Below, one piece after another: positions 9,058 through 17,413 of a DNA stretch of 64,000 nt (position 1 is the first letter of the stretch; the number at the start of each line of letters is the position of its first letter). Position numbers and translations under genes: made by a program. The DNA comes from Candidatus Pelagibacter communis (GTDB lineage: Bacteria > Pseudomonadota > Alphaproteobacteria > Pelagibacterales > Pelagibacteraceae). The DNA lies in assembly GCF_001180225.1 (NCBI RefSeq), contig NZ_CVST01000066.1, positions 22,419 to 86,418 of the forward strand, given 5' to 3'. The notes beneath the pieces were generated by a model, which was not told where the DNA came from, searched no databases, and was given only the letters and a program-made list of their open reading frames with translations.

Positions 9058-10047
9058 ATGATTGTAGGAAAATATCCAAGCCTAAGATTAAGAAGAAACA
9101 GAAAATCTTCTTGGACTAGAAAACTAATACAGGAAAATACCCTAAGTCCTAATGATTTTATTCTTCCAATTTTTCTTATTGATGGAGTAAATAAAAAACA
9201 ACATATAAAATCAATGCCTGGCGTCTACAGGTATTCAGTGGATAGAATCGGTCAAATTATTGATAAAGCGATAAGCAAAGGAATTCCGATGGTTGCCCTT
9301 TTCCCAAACACAAAAAAGTCATTAAAAAATGAACTAGGATCAGAAGCGCTCAATGAAAATAATCTTGTTTGTAGAGCATCAAGAATGATTAAAAAAAAAT
9401 ACAAAAATCAAATTGGAATTATGTGTGATGTTGCATTAGATCCTTATACCTCTCATGGACATGACGGATTAATCAAATCTAATAAAATTTTAAATGATGA
9501 AACAATTCAAGTTTTAATAAACCAATCTTTACTTCAAGCTGAAATGGGTTGTGATGTTTTAGCTCCATCAGATATGATGGATGGAAGGATTAGTAAAATT
9601 AGAAAAGCAATAGATCAAAACAATTTCCAAGACGTTCAGATTTTATCTTATGCAGCAAAATATGCATCCAGCTTTTATGGTCCCTTTAGAGATGCTGTGG
9701 GATCAAAAAGTTCATTAAAGGGTGATAAAAAAACATATCAAATGGATTTTAGAAATTCTGATGAAGCATTAAGAGAAGTTGCTTTGGATATAAAAGAAGG
9801 AGCTGATATGGTTATGGTTAAACCAGGAATGCCATATTTGGATATAATTAAATCAATTAAAGAAAAATTCAAAATCCCAGTTTTTGCATATCAAGTATCT
9901 GGTGAGTACAGTCTAATAGAAAATGCTATTAATAAAAACCTTGTAAATAAAGATGCAGTGTATGAAAGTTTAGTGTCTTTTAAAAGAGCTGGTGCAAATG
10001 CGATTGTGAGTTATTACGCTGATCGAATTGACAAAATAATAAAGTAA
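9058..10047 (+). CDS. hemB: delta-aminolevulinic acid dehydratase (porphobilinogen synthase)
   Basis: Condenses two 5-aminolevulinate molecules to porphobilinogen for heme and other tetrapyrroles. 329 residues. Schiff-base lysines are Lys201 in SYAAKYASSFYGPFRDA and Lys255 in MVMVKPGMPYLD. The metal loop reads DVALDPYTSHGHDG (124-137), with Asp where zinc enzymes have Cys, indicating the magnesium-type enzyme common in alphaproteobacteria. Single plus-strand gene between two minus-strand runs. Its stop codon directly abuts the stop codon of recO on the other strand, with no base between. Confidence 0.97.
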   Translation: MIVGKYPSLRLRRNRKSSWTRKLIQENTLSPNDFILPIFLIDGVNKKQHIKSMPGVYRYSVDRIGQIIDKAISKGIPMVALFPNTKKSLKNELGSEALNENNLVCRASRMIKKKYKNQIGIMCDVALDPYTSHGHDGLIKSNKILNDETIQVLINQSLLQAEMGCDVLAPSDMMDGRISKIRKAIDQNNFQDVQILSYAAKYASSFYGPFRDAVGSKSSLKGDKKTYQMDFRNSDEALREVALDIKEGADMVMVKPGMPYLDIIKSIKEKFKIPVFAYQVSGEYSLIENAINKNLVNKDAVYESLVSFKRAGANAIVSYYADRIDKIIK

Positions 10048-10728
10048 TCACCTTAAAGTATTTAGAAATAACAATCTATTGTTTGGAAAATTAATATTAT
10101 TTGGTTTTAAAATTGTTTTATCTAGATAATCATTAACTAACTTCAAACCTTTTAGTAAAATTTTAATATCTTCAACCTCTTTATCTTTTTCAATAAGAAA
10201 GTTTGGAACATATTTTTTTTCATTTGATGATGAAACATAGTAAACAGTTTCGTTATTTTCAGTATCTTTTTCTACTAAGTTTTCTAATTCTAAATCATAA
10301 CCTAATATTTTGAGTAATTCTAATTCCCAAAAAATATATTTTTTTAACCAATTTTTATCTTGTAAAATTAAAAAAAAATTCTGAATTATGAAAAAAACTT
10401 TTTCATTTGATTGTGCGTCTGCTGTTAAAATTTTAATCAAATTCATTGCAGAAGTTAAGCATGATAATTTTTGTCTATCATCAAAATACAAAGGGCTGTA
10501 AGCATTTAAAATTTCAACTTTAAAATAGCCAATCCTATTCTCATTTTTTGAATTATAATTAACATGCAACTTATTTCCTATTTGCAGATAATTTTTAATT
10601 TTTTTTGATGTTCCACCAAATATGATGCCTGATACTTTACCTTTTTCTTTGGTGAAAATTTCTACAATTAAGGAGTTTTCGTTATATCTATTTTTACTTA
10701 TCAAAAAACCTTCATCAGACCAATTCAT
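10048..10728 (-). CDS. recO: DNA repair protein RecO
   Basis: RecFOR-pathway protein that loads RecA on SSB-coated single strands. The N-terminal OB-fold region matches the family opening: MNWSDEGFLISKNRYNENS then IFTKEKGKVSGIIFGGTSKK. The C-terminal helical part is lysine-rich and divergent and lacks an obvious four-Cys zinc site. 226 residues is normal. It is last in the dapA-to-recO run and one base after rnc. The rnc-recO order is typical (era is absent here). Confidence 0.88.
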   Translation of the reverse strand: MNWSDEGFLISKNRYNENSLIVEIFTKEKGKVSGIIFGGTSKKIKNYLQIGNKLHVNYNSKNENRIGYFKVEILNAYSPLYFDDRQKLSCLTSAMNLIKILTADAQSNEKVFFIIQNFFLILQDKNWLKKYIFWELELLKILGYDLELENLVEKDTENNETVYYVSSSNEKKYVPNFLIEKDKEVEDIKILLKGLKLVNDYLDKTILKPNNINFPNNRLLFLNTLR

Positions 10729-10729
10729 A

Positions 10730-11395
10730 TTATTTATTGAAAGTATTTAAACACTCTGTAGCTGCACTTTGCTCGGCATTTTTTTTGGAATTGCCAATGC
10801 CAATAAAGTATTTTGTATTGGGTAATTTGACTCCTACTTTAAATACAGGTTTGTGTCTTGGACCAGTATTTGAGATTAATTTATATTTAGGAAGACTTTT
10901 AAATTTTTTTAATGTTTGTTCTTGTAACTTGGTTTTGGCATCAATTTCGGTAACAACACTATCGCTAATTTTTGCTTCCCACTGCTTTAAAATAAATTTT
11001 TCAACAATATTAAAGCCTTTATCGAGATAAATTGCTCCTATTAAAGCTTCACAACTATCTGCAATAATTTTATCTTCAATTTTTATTTTTTTATTTCTTG
11101 GATTAAAAGTTTTAATATATTTTTCTAAATTAATTGATTTTGCAATTTCAAGACAAGATTTTTTATTAACAAGTGAAGCAAATTTCTTATCAAGTATTCC
11201 CTCTTTTTCATTTGGATAAATTTCTAATAATTTTTTAGCCATGACCAGTCCTAGTACACGATCACCTAAAAATTCAATTTTCTCATTATTTTTAGAGGAA
11301 TTAAAACTTTTATGAGTAAGAGATTGGTATAATAAATTTTTGTTTTTAAAAACTATATTTATTTTTTTTTCTAGTTCTTGATGCTTTATTTTCAT
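10730..11395 (-). CDS. rnc: ribonuclease III
   Basis: Double-strand-specific endoribonuclease processing rRNA precursors and structured mRNAs. Catalytic domain signature KIEFLGDRVLGLVMAKKL and the second acidic motif DSCEALIGAIYLDKG are intact; the C-terminal dsRNA-binding domain ends GIGNSKKNAEQSAATECLN. 221 residues. ATG start shares a base with the lepB stop. lepB-rnc-recO is a conserved order in many bacteria. Confidence 0.96.
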   Translation of the reverse strand: MKIKHQELEKKINIVFKNKNLLYQSLTHKSFNSSKNNEKIEFLGDRVLGLVMAKKLLEIYPNEKEGILDKKFASLVNKKSCLEIAKSINLEKYIKTFNPRNKKIKIEDKIIADSCEALIGAIYLDKGFNIVEKFILKQWEAKISDSVVTEIDAKTKLQEQTLKKFKSLPKYKLISNTGPRHKPVFKVGVKLPNTKYFIGIGNSKKNAEQSAATECLNTFNK

Positions 11396-12132
11396 TAATT
11401 AATTACATTAAAGGTTCTTTTAAATCTTATAGATTTATGCCATTTCCAAAATTCAATAAAACTTCCTATTTTTTTATCAGATGAAAAAAAAATAAATTGA
11501 GCCTTACCAACCAGGTTATCTTTATGAACATAACCAACACTTGAAAGAAATCTGCTATCCTTAGAACAATCTCTATTATCACCCAAAAAGAAATAATGAT
11601 CATCTGGAACTGTAAAAACATCTGAATTTTGATATGTATAATTTTTTAAATAAACTGTATGAAATTTTTTACCGTTAGGTAATTTTTCCTCAAACTTTAA
11701 GACATCTATTGTTGTGTCACCACAATAAATTTTTGTTTTAAGTGGGATTTTAGATTTAAGTATTTCGCTACTATTTAAATATAGATTGGCGTCAATAAAC
11801 TGGATTTTATCTCCTGGCAGCCCAATTAAACGTTTTATATAATCTGTTCTATTGTCAGCTGGTGTTTTAAATACAATTACATCCCCTCTTTCAGGACTTT
11901 TAAACATTATTCTTTTACTAAGTATTGGTGGACTAAAAGGGAAAGAATGTTTGCTATACCCATATGAATATTTTGTAACAAATAATCTATCACCTACAAG
12001 TAATGTGGGTTCCATCGAAGAAGAAGGTATATAAAAAGGTTGCACTAAAAGTGATCTAATTATTACTGCAATTATCAAAGCATAAAATAAAGTTTTTATA
12101 TTTTCTGAAAAAAATTTTTTATCAAGTTTCAT
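11395..12132 (-). CDS. lepB: signal peptidase I
   Basis: Removes signal peptides from exported proteins at the outer face of the inner membrane. An N-terminal transmembrane helix (about 13-32) precedes the catalytic serine Ser39 in IPSSSMEPTLL; the general-base lysine is Lys100 in TDYIKRLIGLPGD, and FFLGDNRDCSKDSR closes the family signature. 245 residues. ATG start shares a base with acpS. Substrates in this window probably include Slt, the nuclease at 24859 and the small protein at 37483. Confidence 0.96.
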   Translation of the reverse strand: MKLDKKFFSENIKTLFYALIIAVIIRSLLVQPFYIPSSSMEPTLLVGDRLFVTKYSYGYSKHSFPFSPPILSKRIMFKSPERGDVIVFKTPADNRTDYIKRLIGLPGDKIQFIDANLYLNSSEILKSKIPLKTKIYCGDTTIDVLKFEEKLPNGKKFHTVYLKNYTYQNSDVFTVPDDHYFFLGDNRDCSKDSRFLSSVGYVHKDNLVGKAQFIFFSSDKKIGSFIEFWKWHKSIRFKRTFNVIN

Positions 12133-12515
12133 TATGATTGAATAATAGCAAATGCTGTTGAATATTTTTTTTCATCCGAAATGGATAGAAAACAATTATA
12201 TTTTTTAATTTTAAATTTATTTTGGATCATTTTGGTGATTTTTTTGTTTGTAACATAATTTGGTTTACCCATTTTATCGTTAACTACTTCTATATCTTTA
12301 AAGTTCAATTTCATTCTAAATCCGGTACCCAAAGCTTTGGCAAATGCTTCTTTTGCTGCAAATCTTTTTGAAAAAAAAGCCACTTTATTCTTTATTAAGT
12401 TTGATTGTCTTTGCTCTCTCACACTATAAACTCGATTAATAAAAGATTTATTTTTTATAGCTTCTTTAATTCTTTTATTTTCAATTATATCAACTCCAAC
12501 ACCTAAAATTTTCAT
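12132..12515 (-). CDS. acpS: holo-[acyl-carrier-protein] synthase
   Basis: Transfers 4'-phosphopantetheine from CoA to apo-ACP. 127 residues with GVGVDIIENKRI (metal ligand Asp9) and RFAAKEAFAKALGTG (Glu56). ATG start shares a base with the pdxJ stop. pdxJ-acpS-lepB-rnc is a widespread operon core, so context agrees with the motif call. Confidence 0.95.
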   Translation of the reverse strand: MKILGVGVDIIENKRIKEAIKNKSFINRVYSVREQRQSNLIKNKVAFFSKRFAAKEAFAKALGTGFRMKLNFKDIEVVNDKMGKPNYVTNKKITKMIQNKFKIKKYNCFLSISDEKKYSTAFAIIQS

Positions 12516-13234
12516 TAATTTTTAATAATTTTATTAAAATCTTTAATTACTCTGGGTAGACCATAAAATATCGACTCTCCAATAATAAAATGTCCTATAT
12601 TGAATTCCTCGATTTCTTTAATTTTTGTTAAAATTTTAGTAGTCTTGTAATCTAAACCATGACCTGCATGTACTTCTATATCTAGCTTAGATGCAAGTTT
12701 TGAGCTTTTTTTAATTCTATTTAATTCGCTTGAAAAATTTTTATGCGATTTAACATAATTAGCTAGTTTTCCAGTGTGGATTTCAACACAATCCACATTT
12801 AATTTTTTTGAAAGTTTAATATCATTTAAGTTGGGGTTGATAAATAAACTAGTTCTAATATTTGACTTTTTAAATTTAAAAATTATTTCTTTTAATTTTT
12901 TATAATTATCTTTTAGATTTAAACCACCTTCTGTGGTTATTTCTTTTCTGTTTTCTGGAACAATACAAATGTAATTTGGTTTATATCTTAAAGCTTTTTT
13001 AATTATTTCACTATTCATTGAAACTTCAAGATTCACTAACACTTTATTCAAAGCACAAATCTCTTTAGTATCTAAATCATTTATGTGCCTTCTATCTTCT
13101 CTCAAATGAATAGTTACAGAGTCTGCACCCAATTTTATAACTTTTTTTGCTGCAAATACTGGATTAGGATGTTTTTCACCACGTGCATTACGCAGTGTTG
13201 CAATATGATCTATATTTACACCTAATCTTTTCAC
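12515..13234 (-). CDS. pdxJ: pyridoxine 5'-phosphate synthase
   Basis: Last ring-forming step of the DXP-dependent vitamin B6 pathway: condenses 3-amino-2-oxopropyl phosphate with deoxyxylulose 5-phosphate. 239 residues: LGVNIDHIATLRNARG at the start, the SVTIHLREDRRHI motif, and EVHAGHGLDY. The start codon is GTG (13234) in a GTGA overlap with the pyrE stop, which suggests coupled translation. Confidence 0.95.
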   Translation of the reverse strand: MKRLGVNIDHIATLRNARGEKHPNPVFAAKKVIKLGADSVTIHLREDRRHINDLDTKEICALNKVLVNLEVSMNSEIIKKALRYKPNYICIVPENRKEITTEGGLNLKDNYKKLKEIIFKFKKSNIRTSLFINPNLNDIKLSKKLNVDCVEIHTGKLANYVKSHKNFSSELNRIKKSSKLASKLDIEVHAGHGLDYKTTKILTKIKEIEEFNIGHFIIGESIFYGLPRVIKDFNKIIKN

Positions 13235-13818
13235 TTAATAAATCTACTTCCTGGAGTAGTAATGGGAATTGATTTTAGAGATTTAGGTATATTTTTAAGG
13301 TTATAGCTAGGGACATCTATTTTTAAATGAGAAACAATTTTATTTTTTATTTTCAGAGATTTTTTTGTTGATCTGTCAATTATAGAAGCAAATCCAACAA
13401 GTCTTGCATTTGATTTTTTTATAAGTTTTACGCATTCCAAACTAGATTTACCTGTCGTAATCACATCTTCTATAATTAAAACTCTTGCTCCCTTTTTTAT
13501 ACTAAAACCTCTTCTGAGAGTAAATTTTCCATTCACTCTTTCGCAAAAAATTGTTTCTTTTTTTAAAATTTTACCAATTTCATAGCCTATTATTACACCA
13601 CCCATAGCAGGAGCGAGTATTAAATCTATTTTTTTAAAATTTTTTTTAATTTTATTTGCTAGTGATTTGCAAATTTTTTCAGCTAAATAAGGAAAGCTTA
13701 AAAGTTTAGCACATTGAATATACTTTGGAGAGTGTAGTCCTGAGGATAAAACAAAATGTCCTTCTAATAACGCATCAGTCTTTTTTAAAATATTTAAGGA
13801 TTTTTTGAGTGAAAGCAT
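13231..13818 (-). CDS. pyrE: orotate phosphoribosyltransferase
   Basis: Forms OMP from orotate and PRPP in de novo pyrimidine synthesis. 195 residues: LLEGHFVLSSGLHSPKYIQCA at the N-terminal end and the PRPP-binding loop VLIIEDVITTGKSS. ATG start at 13818 lies 44 bases inside the end of the upstream RSH gene, a long overlap for two functional genes; no later in-frame start would preserve the conserved N-terminus. Works with pyrB at 32057. Confidence 0.94.
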   Translation of the reverse strand: MLSLKKSLNILKKTDALLEGHFVLSSGLHSPKYIQCAKLLSFPYLAEKICKSLANKIKKNFKKIDLILAPAMGGVIIGYEIGKILKKETIFCERVNGKFTLRRGFSIKKGARVLIIEDVITTGKSSLECVKLIKKSNARLVGFASIIDRSTKKSLKIKNKIVSHLKIDVPSYNLKNIPKSLKSIPITTPGSRFIK

Positions 13819-15520
13819 TTCTTTTTTCTTCGTGTCTAATTATCTTAAATTTTATACCTTTTTGCTTTAGCTCTGCAATAAAATTTGTAAAATTCTTAAG
13901 ATTTCTGATTATTAATCTAAATTTAAAATTAATATAGTTTGGATTTTTACCCGCCATCTCTAAATTAGAAATGTTAAGTTTATGACTTCCAATTAAAGAA
14001 CTTATATCACCAAGTTGACCGGGTTTATCAGGTAATGAAATCCAAAGTGTAGTGTTATATTTTTTTGTTTTTTCCTCTTTTTGTTCACCTTTGTCATGCC
14101 AATATCTTCTAATAGCAGCTCTTGCTTTACCTGTTTTGGTGGTAGGTATCCAATGCAGAGATGGTGAACTATTTTTAGATGTGAGAATGTTAACCCTATC
14201 ACCATTTCTTAATATTGTTTGTAATTCACAGTTATTTCCATTTACTTCACAACCAATTGCGGAATTACCAATTTTAGTGTGAACAGCATAAGCAAAATCA
14301 ATTGCTGTTGCATCTTTTGGCAATTTAATTACAGATCCTTTTGGTGTGAAGCAAAAGACATTTTCCTGAAACATTTGAAGCTTTGTATATTCATAAGAGT
14401 CCTCAGGATTTTCATTTTTTTCAATAATCTCCACTAAATCTTTTAACCAATCATACTCTTTCCAACTTAATGAATTAAATTTTTCAGAAGATTTATATTG
14501 CCAATGCGATGCGACACCTCTTTGTGCAAAGTCATGCATTTCTTTAGTTCTAATTTGAATCTCTATAGGCTTTTTATTTGAACCAATAACTGAAGTATGA
14601 ATTGACTTATATCCATTTATTTTGGGCGAAGAGATGTAATCTTTAAATTTACCAGGAATACAGTTCCATTTCTTATGAAATATACCAAGAGTTTTATAAC
14701 AGTCATCAATAGTATCTAGTATAATTCTAAAGCCAATGATGTCTGTTATCTGTTCTAATGAAACTCTTTTTTTTTGAACTTTTCTCCATATTGAAAATGG
14801 AGTTTTTTCTCTTCCAAAAATTTCAGCATTAATTTCGTGATCATTCAATATTTCACTGAGTTCATATGATTGTTCTTCAAAAATATCTTTTCTATCTAAT
14901 TTTATTTCATCAAGTCTTTTTTTTATTAATTTTCTCGCATCGTAATTTAAAATTTCAAACGATAAATCTTCAAGCTCATCACGTATTCTGTGCATACCCA
15001 TTCTGTCTGCCAATGGAGCATAAATTTCCATTGTTTCTTGAGCAATCCTTTGTCTTTTTTCCACTTTAGTAATTGCTTTAATCGTTCTCATGTTGTGCAA
15101 TCTGTCTGCAATTTTTACTAATAAAACTCTAATATCTTTTGATGTTGCTAAAATTAATTTTCTAAAGTTTTCTACTTTAGAATTTGATCCAGCTGTATTT
15201 TCAAAAACAGATATTTTAGTGACACCATCTACTAAGTCAGCAACCTCATCACCAAATTCAGCTTTTATTGTTTCATAAGTTGCAAAGGTATCTTCAATAG
15301 TGTCATGCAATAACCCAGTGGCAATTGTAGCACTGTCTAATTTTAACTCTGTTAAAATATTTGCAACTTCAATTGGATGTACTGAGTAAGGATCACCGGA
15401 AGCTCTTTTTTGACTCTTATGGGCCTTTACAGCAAAATTATAAGCTTTATCTAATTTTTCAGGATTTAAAAATTTATTATAATTTTTAACTTTATTAATT
15501 AGTTCATTAGAATTTAGCAT
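13775..15520 (-). CDS. spoT: bifunctional (p)ppGpp synthetase/hydrolase (RSH family), shortened
   Basis: Stringent-response enzyme. N-terminal HD hydrolase: HPIE at 48 and HDTIED (72-77). Synthetase domain about 235-345: PFSIWRKVQKKR, DIIGFRIIL, GYKSIHT, EIQIRT. TGS domain about 387-448 and ACT domain about 490-565. Both catalytic sites look intact. At 581 residues it is some 120-150 shorter than typical SpoT/Rel proteins: TGS runs almost directly into ACT, with the helical and zinc-finger/RIS region missing. ATG start. The gene end overlaps pyrE by 44 bases. No second RSH gene is in the window. Confidence 0.95.
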   Translation of the reverse strand: MLNSNELINKVKNYNKFLNPEKLDKAYNFAVKAHKSQKRASGDPYSVHPIEVANILTELKLDSATIATGLLHDTIEDTFATYETIKAEFGDEVADLVDGVTKISVFENTAGSNSKVENFRKLILATSKDIRVLLVKIADRLHNMRTIKAITKVEKRQRIAQETMEIYAPLADRMGMHRIRDELEDLSFEILNYDARKLIKKRLDEIKLDRKDIFEEQSYELSEILNDHEINAEIFGREKTPFSIWRKVQKKRVSLEQITDIIGFRIILDTIDDCYKTLGIFHKKWNCIPGKFKDYISSPKINGYKSIHTSVIGSNKKPIEIQIRTKEMHDFAQRGVASHWQYKSSEKFNSLSWKEYDWLKDLVEIIEKNENPEDSYEYTKLQMFQENVFCFTPKGSVIKLPKDATAIDFAYAVHTKIGNSAIGCEVNGNNCELQTILRNGDRVNILTSKNSSPSLHWIPTTKTGKARAAIRRYWHDKGEQKEEKTKKYNTTLWISLPDKPGQLGDISSLIGSHKLNISNLEMAGKNPNYINFKFRLIIRNLKNFTNFIAELKQKGIKFKIIRHEEKRNAFTQKILKYFKKD

Positions 15521-15526
15521 AACCCT

Positions 15527-15554
15527 ATTATAACATTAATTTAAATTTGTTTAA
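15527..15554 (-). promoter_or_regulatory. candidate promoter for spoT giving a near-leaderless mRNA
   Basis: TTAAAC (15554-15549), 16 bases, then perfect TATAAT (15532-15527) whose end is only 6 bases before the ATG at 15520. If used, transcription would start at about the start codon. The -35 lies inside folK and is a weak match. Confidence 0.25.
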
Positions 15555-16059
15555 TAGACCTAATGTCTGCTTGAGAGAGTGAAGAAATCAAGCTTTTAAG
15601 ATCTTTTTTAATAATTGGATGATGCCATTCTTTTTGAATTTCAAAAAAAGGGATGAGTACAAAATTTCTTTTATGCATAAGTTTATGAGGCAAAGTTAAT
15701 TTGTTTTTTACTTTTAAAATCTTTTTATTAAAATCAATAATGTCAATATCACAAATACGTGGATCATTTTTTTTACCTTTTTTTCTTCCTAATAAAATTT
15801 CAATTTTCTTACATATTTTAAGGAGACTTTCAGGATCAAAACAAAACTTTGCCTTGATAACTACATTTAAAAATTCAGGTTTTTTGGGGTCCGGCCAAGA
15901 AGGTGTTTCATAAAAACTTGAGATAGATAAAAAATCTAGATTATTTTCGCTTAAATGAGATTTTGCAATTTCTATATTTTTTTTTCTATCACCCAAATTA
16001 GAGCCAATACCTAAGTAAACAATTTTAGCTTGATTTTCTGATATATCTTGCCTTTTCAC
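15541..16059 (-). CDS. folK: 2-amino-4-hydroxy-6-hydroxymethyldihydropteridine pyrophosphokinase
   Basis: Pyrophosphorylates the pterin precursor of folate. Motifs: [16 protein letters not shown] near the start, FYETPSW, and the [12 protein letters not shown] and [16 protein letters not shown] blocks of the HPPK family. Start uncertain. The GTG at 16059 gives 172 residues and a 35-base overlap with smpB; an ATG at 16098 would overlap by 74 bases and add a basic tail with no family counterpart. I prefer the GTG. It supplies folate for GlyA and SoxA chemistry. No folP or folB lies adjacent. Confidence 0.9.
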   Translation of the reverse strand: MKRQDISENQAKIVYLGIGSNLGDRKKNIEIAKSHLSENNLDFLSISSFYETPSWPDPKKPEFLNVVIKAKFCFDPESLLKICKKIEILLGRKKGKKNDPRICDIDIIDFNKKILKVKNKLTLPHKLMHKRNFVLIPFFEIQKEWHHPIIKKDLKSLISSLSQADIRSIKQI

Positions 16060-16495
16060 GGTTCCAGTCTCTGCTCTTTTTTGTTGCTCTTTTATCATAT
16101 TGTTTCTTTCCTTTAGCAACTGCTAATTCAATTTTGGCCTTTCCTTTTTTAAAATACATTTTTGTTGGAACAATAGTAAAGCCATCTCTTTGCATTTTTC
16201 CAATCAATTTGTTTATTTCTCTTTTATTTAGTAACAACTTTCTTTCATCGGTTGGGTTATGATTGGAATAACTTGCTTGTTTGTAAGGTGAAATATGAGA
16301 ATTAATTAAAATTATTTCTCCATTTTTTTCAACTGCATAAGAGTCTGCTATATTAACTTTTCCATCTCTTACTGATTTAATTTCAGAACCTTTAAGAACA
16401 ATTCCTGCTTCTAAAATATCCTCAAAAAAATAATTAAAACTAGCTTTCCTATTTAAACAAATTATTTTTAAACCAGAATTGGTTTTTTTGTTCAT
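16025..16495 (-). CDS. smpB: SsrA-binding protein SmpB
   Basis: Binds tmRNA and delivers it to stalled ribosomes for trans-translation. 156 residues: [38 protein letters not shown], and the basic C-terminal tail [21 protein letters not shown], which occupies the mRNA channel. The shared base with dapA (start of smpB / stop codon of dapA) and the dapA-smpB order are common in alphaproteobacteria. The tmRNA gene is not in this window. Confidence 0.96.
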   Translation of the reverse strand: MNKKTNSGLKIICLNRKASFNYFFEDILEAGIVLKGSEIKSVRDGKVNIADSYAVEKNGEIILINSHISPYKQASYSNHNPTDERKLLLNKREINKLIGKMQRDGFTIVPTKMYFKKGKAKIELAVAKGKKQYDKRATKKSRDWNREKARYIRKSS

Positions 16496-17370
16496 TAAAT
16501 CAATTTTGCTGACTGAAGAGACTTTTTAACAATTTCCTTAGTTTGTTCGGTAACTTTTACCAGAGGTAATCTAACATCATCTTCGCATAGATTTAATAAT
16601 TTAGCAGCATATTTTACTGGACTAGGATTACTTTCAACAAACATTGAATGATGAATTGGCTGTAAAATTTTATCTAATTTTTCAGCTTCACCAATATCAT
16701 TTTCAGATTTAGAAAATTTTTGAAAATCTGAACAAAGTTTTGGTGCTATGTTTGCTGTTACACTTATTGCACCTACTCCACCTCTTTTATTAAATTCTAG
16801 CGCATTGTCATCATTACCAGTCAATTGAACAAATTCTTTACCCATTTTTGATAACTGTTGATCAACCCTATCCAAATCTCCAGTGGCATCTTTTACACCA
16901 ACTATATTTTTTAACTCGAACAGTCTTGCCATTGTATCAACATTCATATCAATAACTGATCTACCTGGTATATTGTAAATTATTATTGGTATCCCGCATT
17001 TGTCATTTATAGCTTTATAATGCTGGTACAAACCTTCTTGAGTAGGTTTATTATAATAAGGTGTTACGATTAGAGCACCATTTGCACCTGCCTTTTCAGC
17101 GTGTGAAGTTAAAGAAATAGCTTCCTCAGTAGAATTTGAACCTGTTCCAGCTATAACTGGAATTTTTCCATTACTTTCTTTTATGCAGAGATCAATTACT
17201 TTTTGATGTTCATCATGACTTAATGTTGGGGATTCTCCTGTTGTACCAGCAGGTACAAGCCCACTAGTTCCATTTTCAATATGAAAATGTATTAATTTAA
17301 TATACGCCTCCTCATCTAAGAGATTGTTTTTAAACGGCGTAATTAAAGCAACATTTGATCCTTTGAACAT
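16495..17370 (-). CDS. dapA: 4-hydroxy-tetrahydrodipicolinate synthase
   Basis: First committed step of lysine and meso-diaminopimelate synthesis: condenses aspartate semialdehyde with pyruvate. 291 residues with [10 protein letters not shown] (41-50), the Tyr in IYNIPGR (Tyr132) and the Schiff-base Lys160 in [13 protein letters not shown] start at 17370. It heads the minus-strand run, divergent from slt across 43 bases. A TATAAG-like element (17381-17376) precedes it but no convincing -35 is visible. Confidence 0.96.
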   Translation of the reverse strand: MFKGSNVALITPFKNNLLDEEAYIKLIHFHIENGTSGLVPAGTTGESPTLSHDEHQKVIDLCIKESNGKIPVIAGTGSNSTEEAISLTSHAEKAGANGALIVTPYYNKPTQEGLYQHYKAINDKCGIPIIIYNIPGRSVIDMNVDTMARLFELKNIVGVKDATGDLDRVDQQLSKMGKEFVQLTGNDDNALEFNKRGGVGAISVTANIAPKLCSDFQKFSKSENDIGEAEKLDKILQPIHHSMFVESNPSPVKYAAKLLNLCEDDVRLPLVKVTEQTKEIVKKSLQSAKLI

Positions 17371-17413
17371 AAATACTTATAACATAGTTTAAAGATTCAT
17401 ATACCAAAAGATT

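Noticed and set aside
16060..16119. Longer folK start at TTG 16119 or ATG 16098
   Set aside because: Would overlap smpB by 74-95 bases and add a basic tail that merely mirrors the smpB end; the conserved HPPK fold begins after residue 24 of that frame.
17371..17413. Promoter pair between dapA and slt
   Set aside because: A TATAAG-like box exists, but no acceptable -35 at 15-19 bases; left out as a feature.
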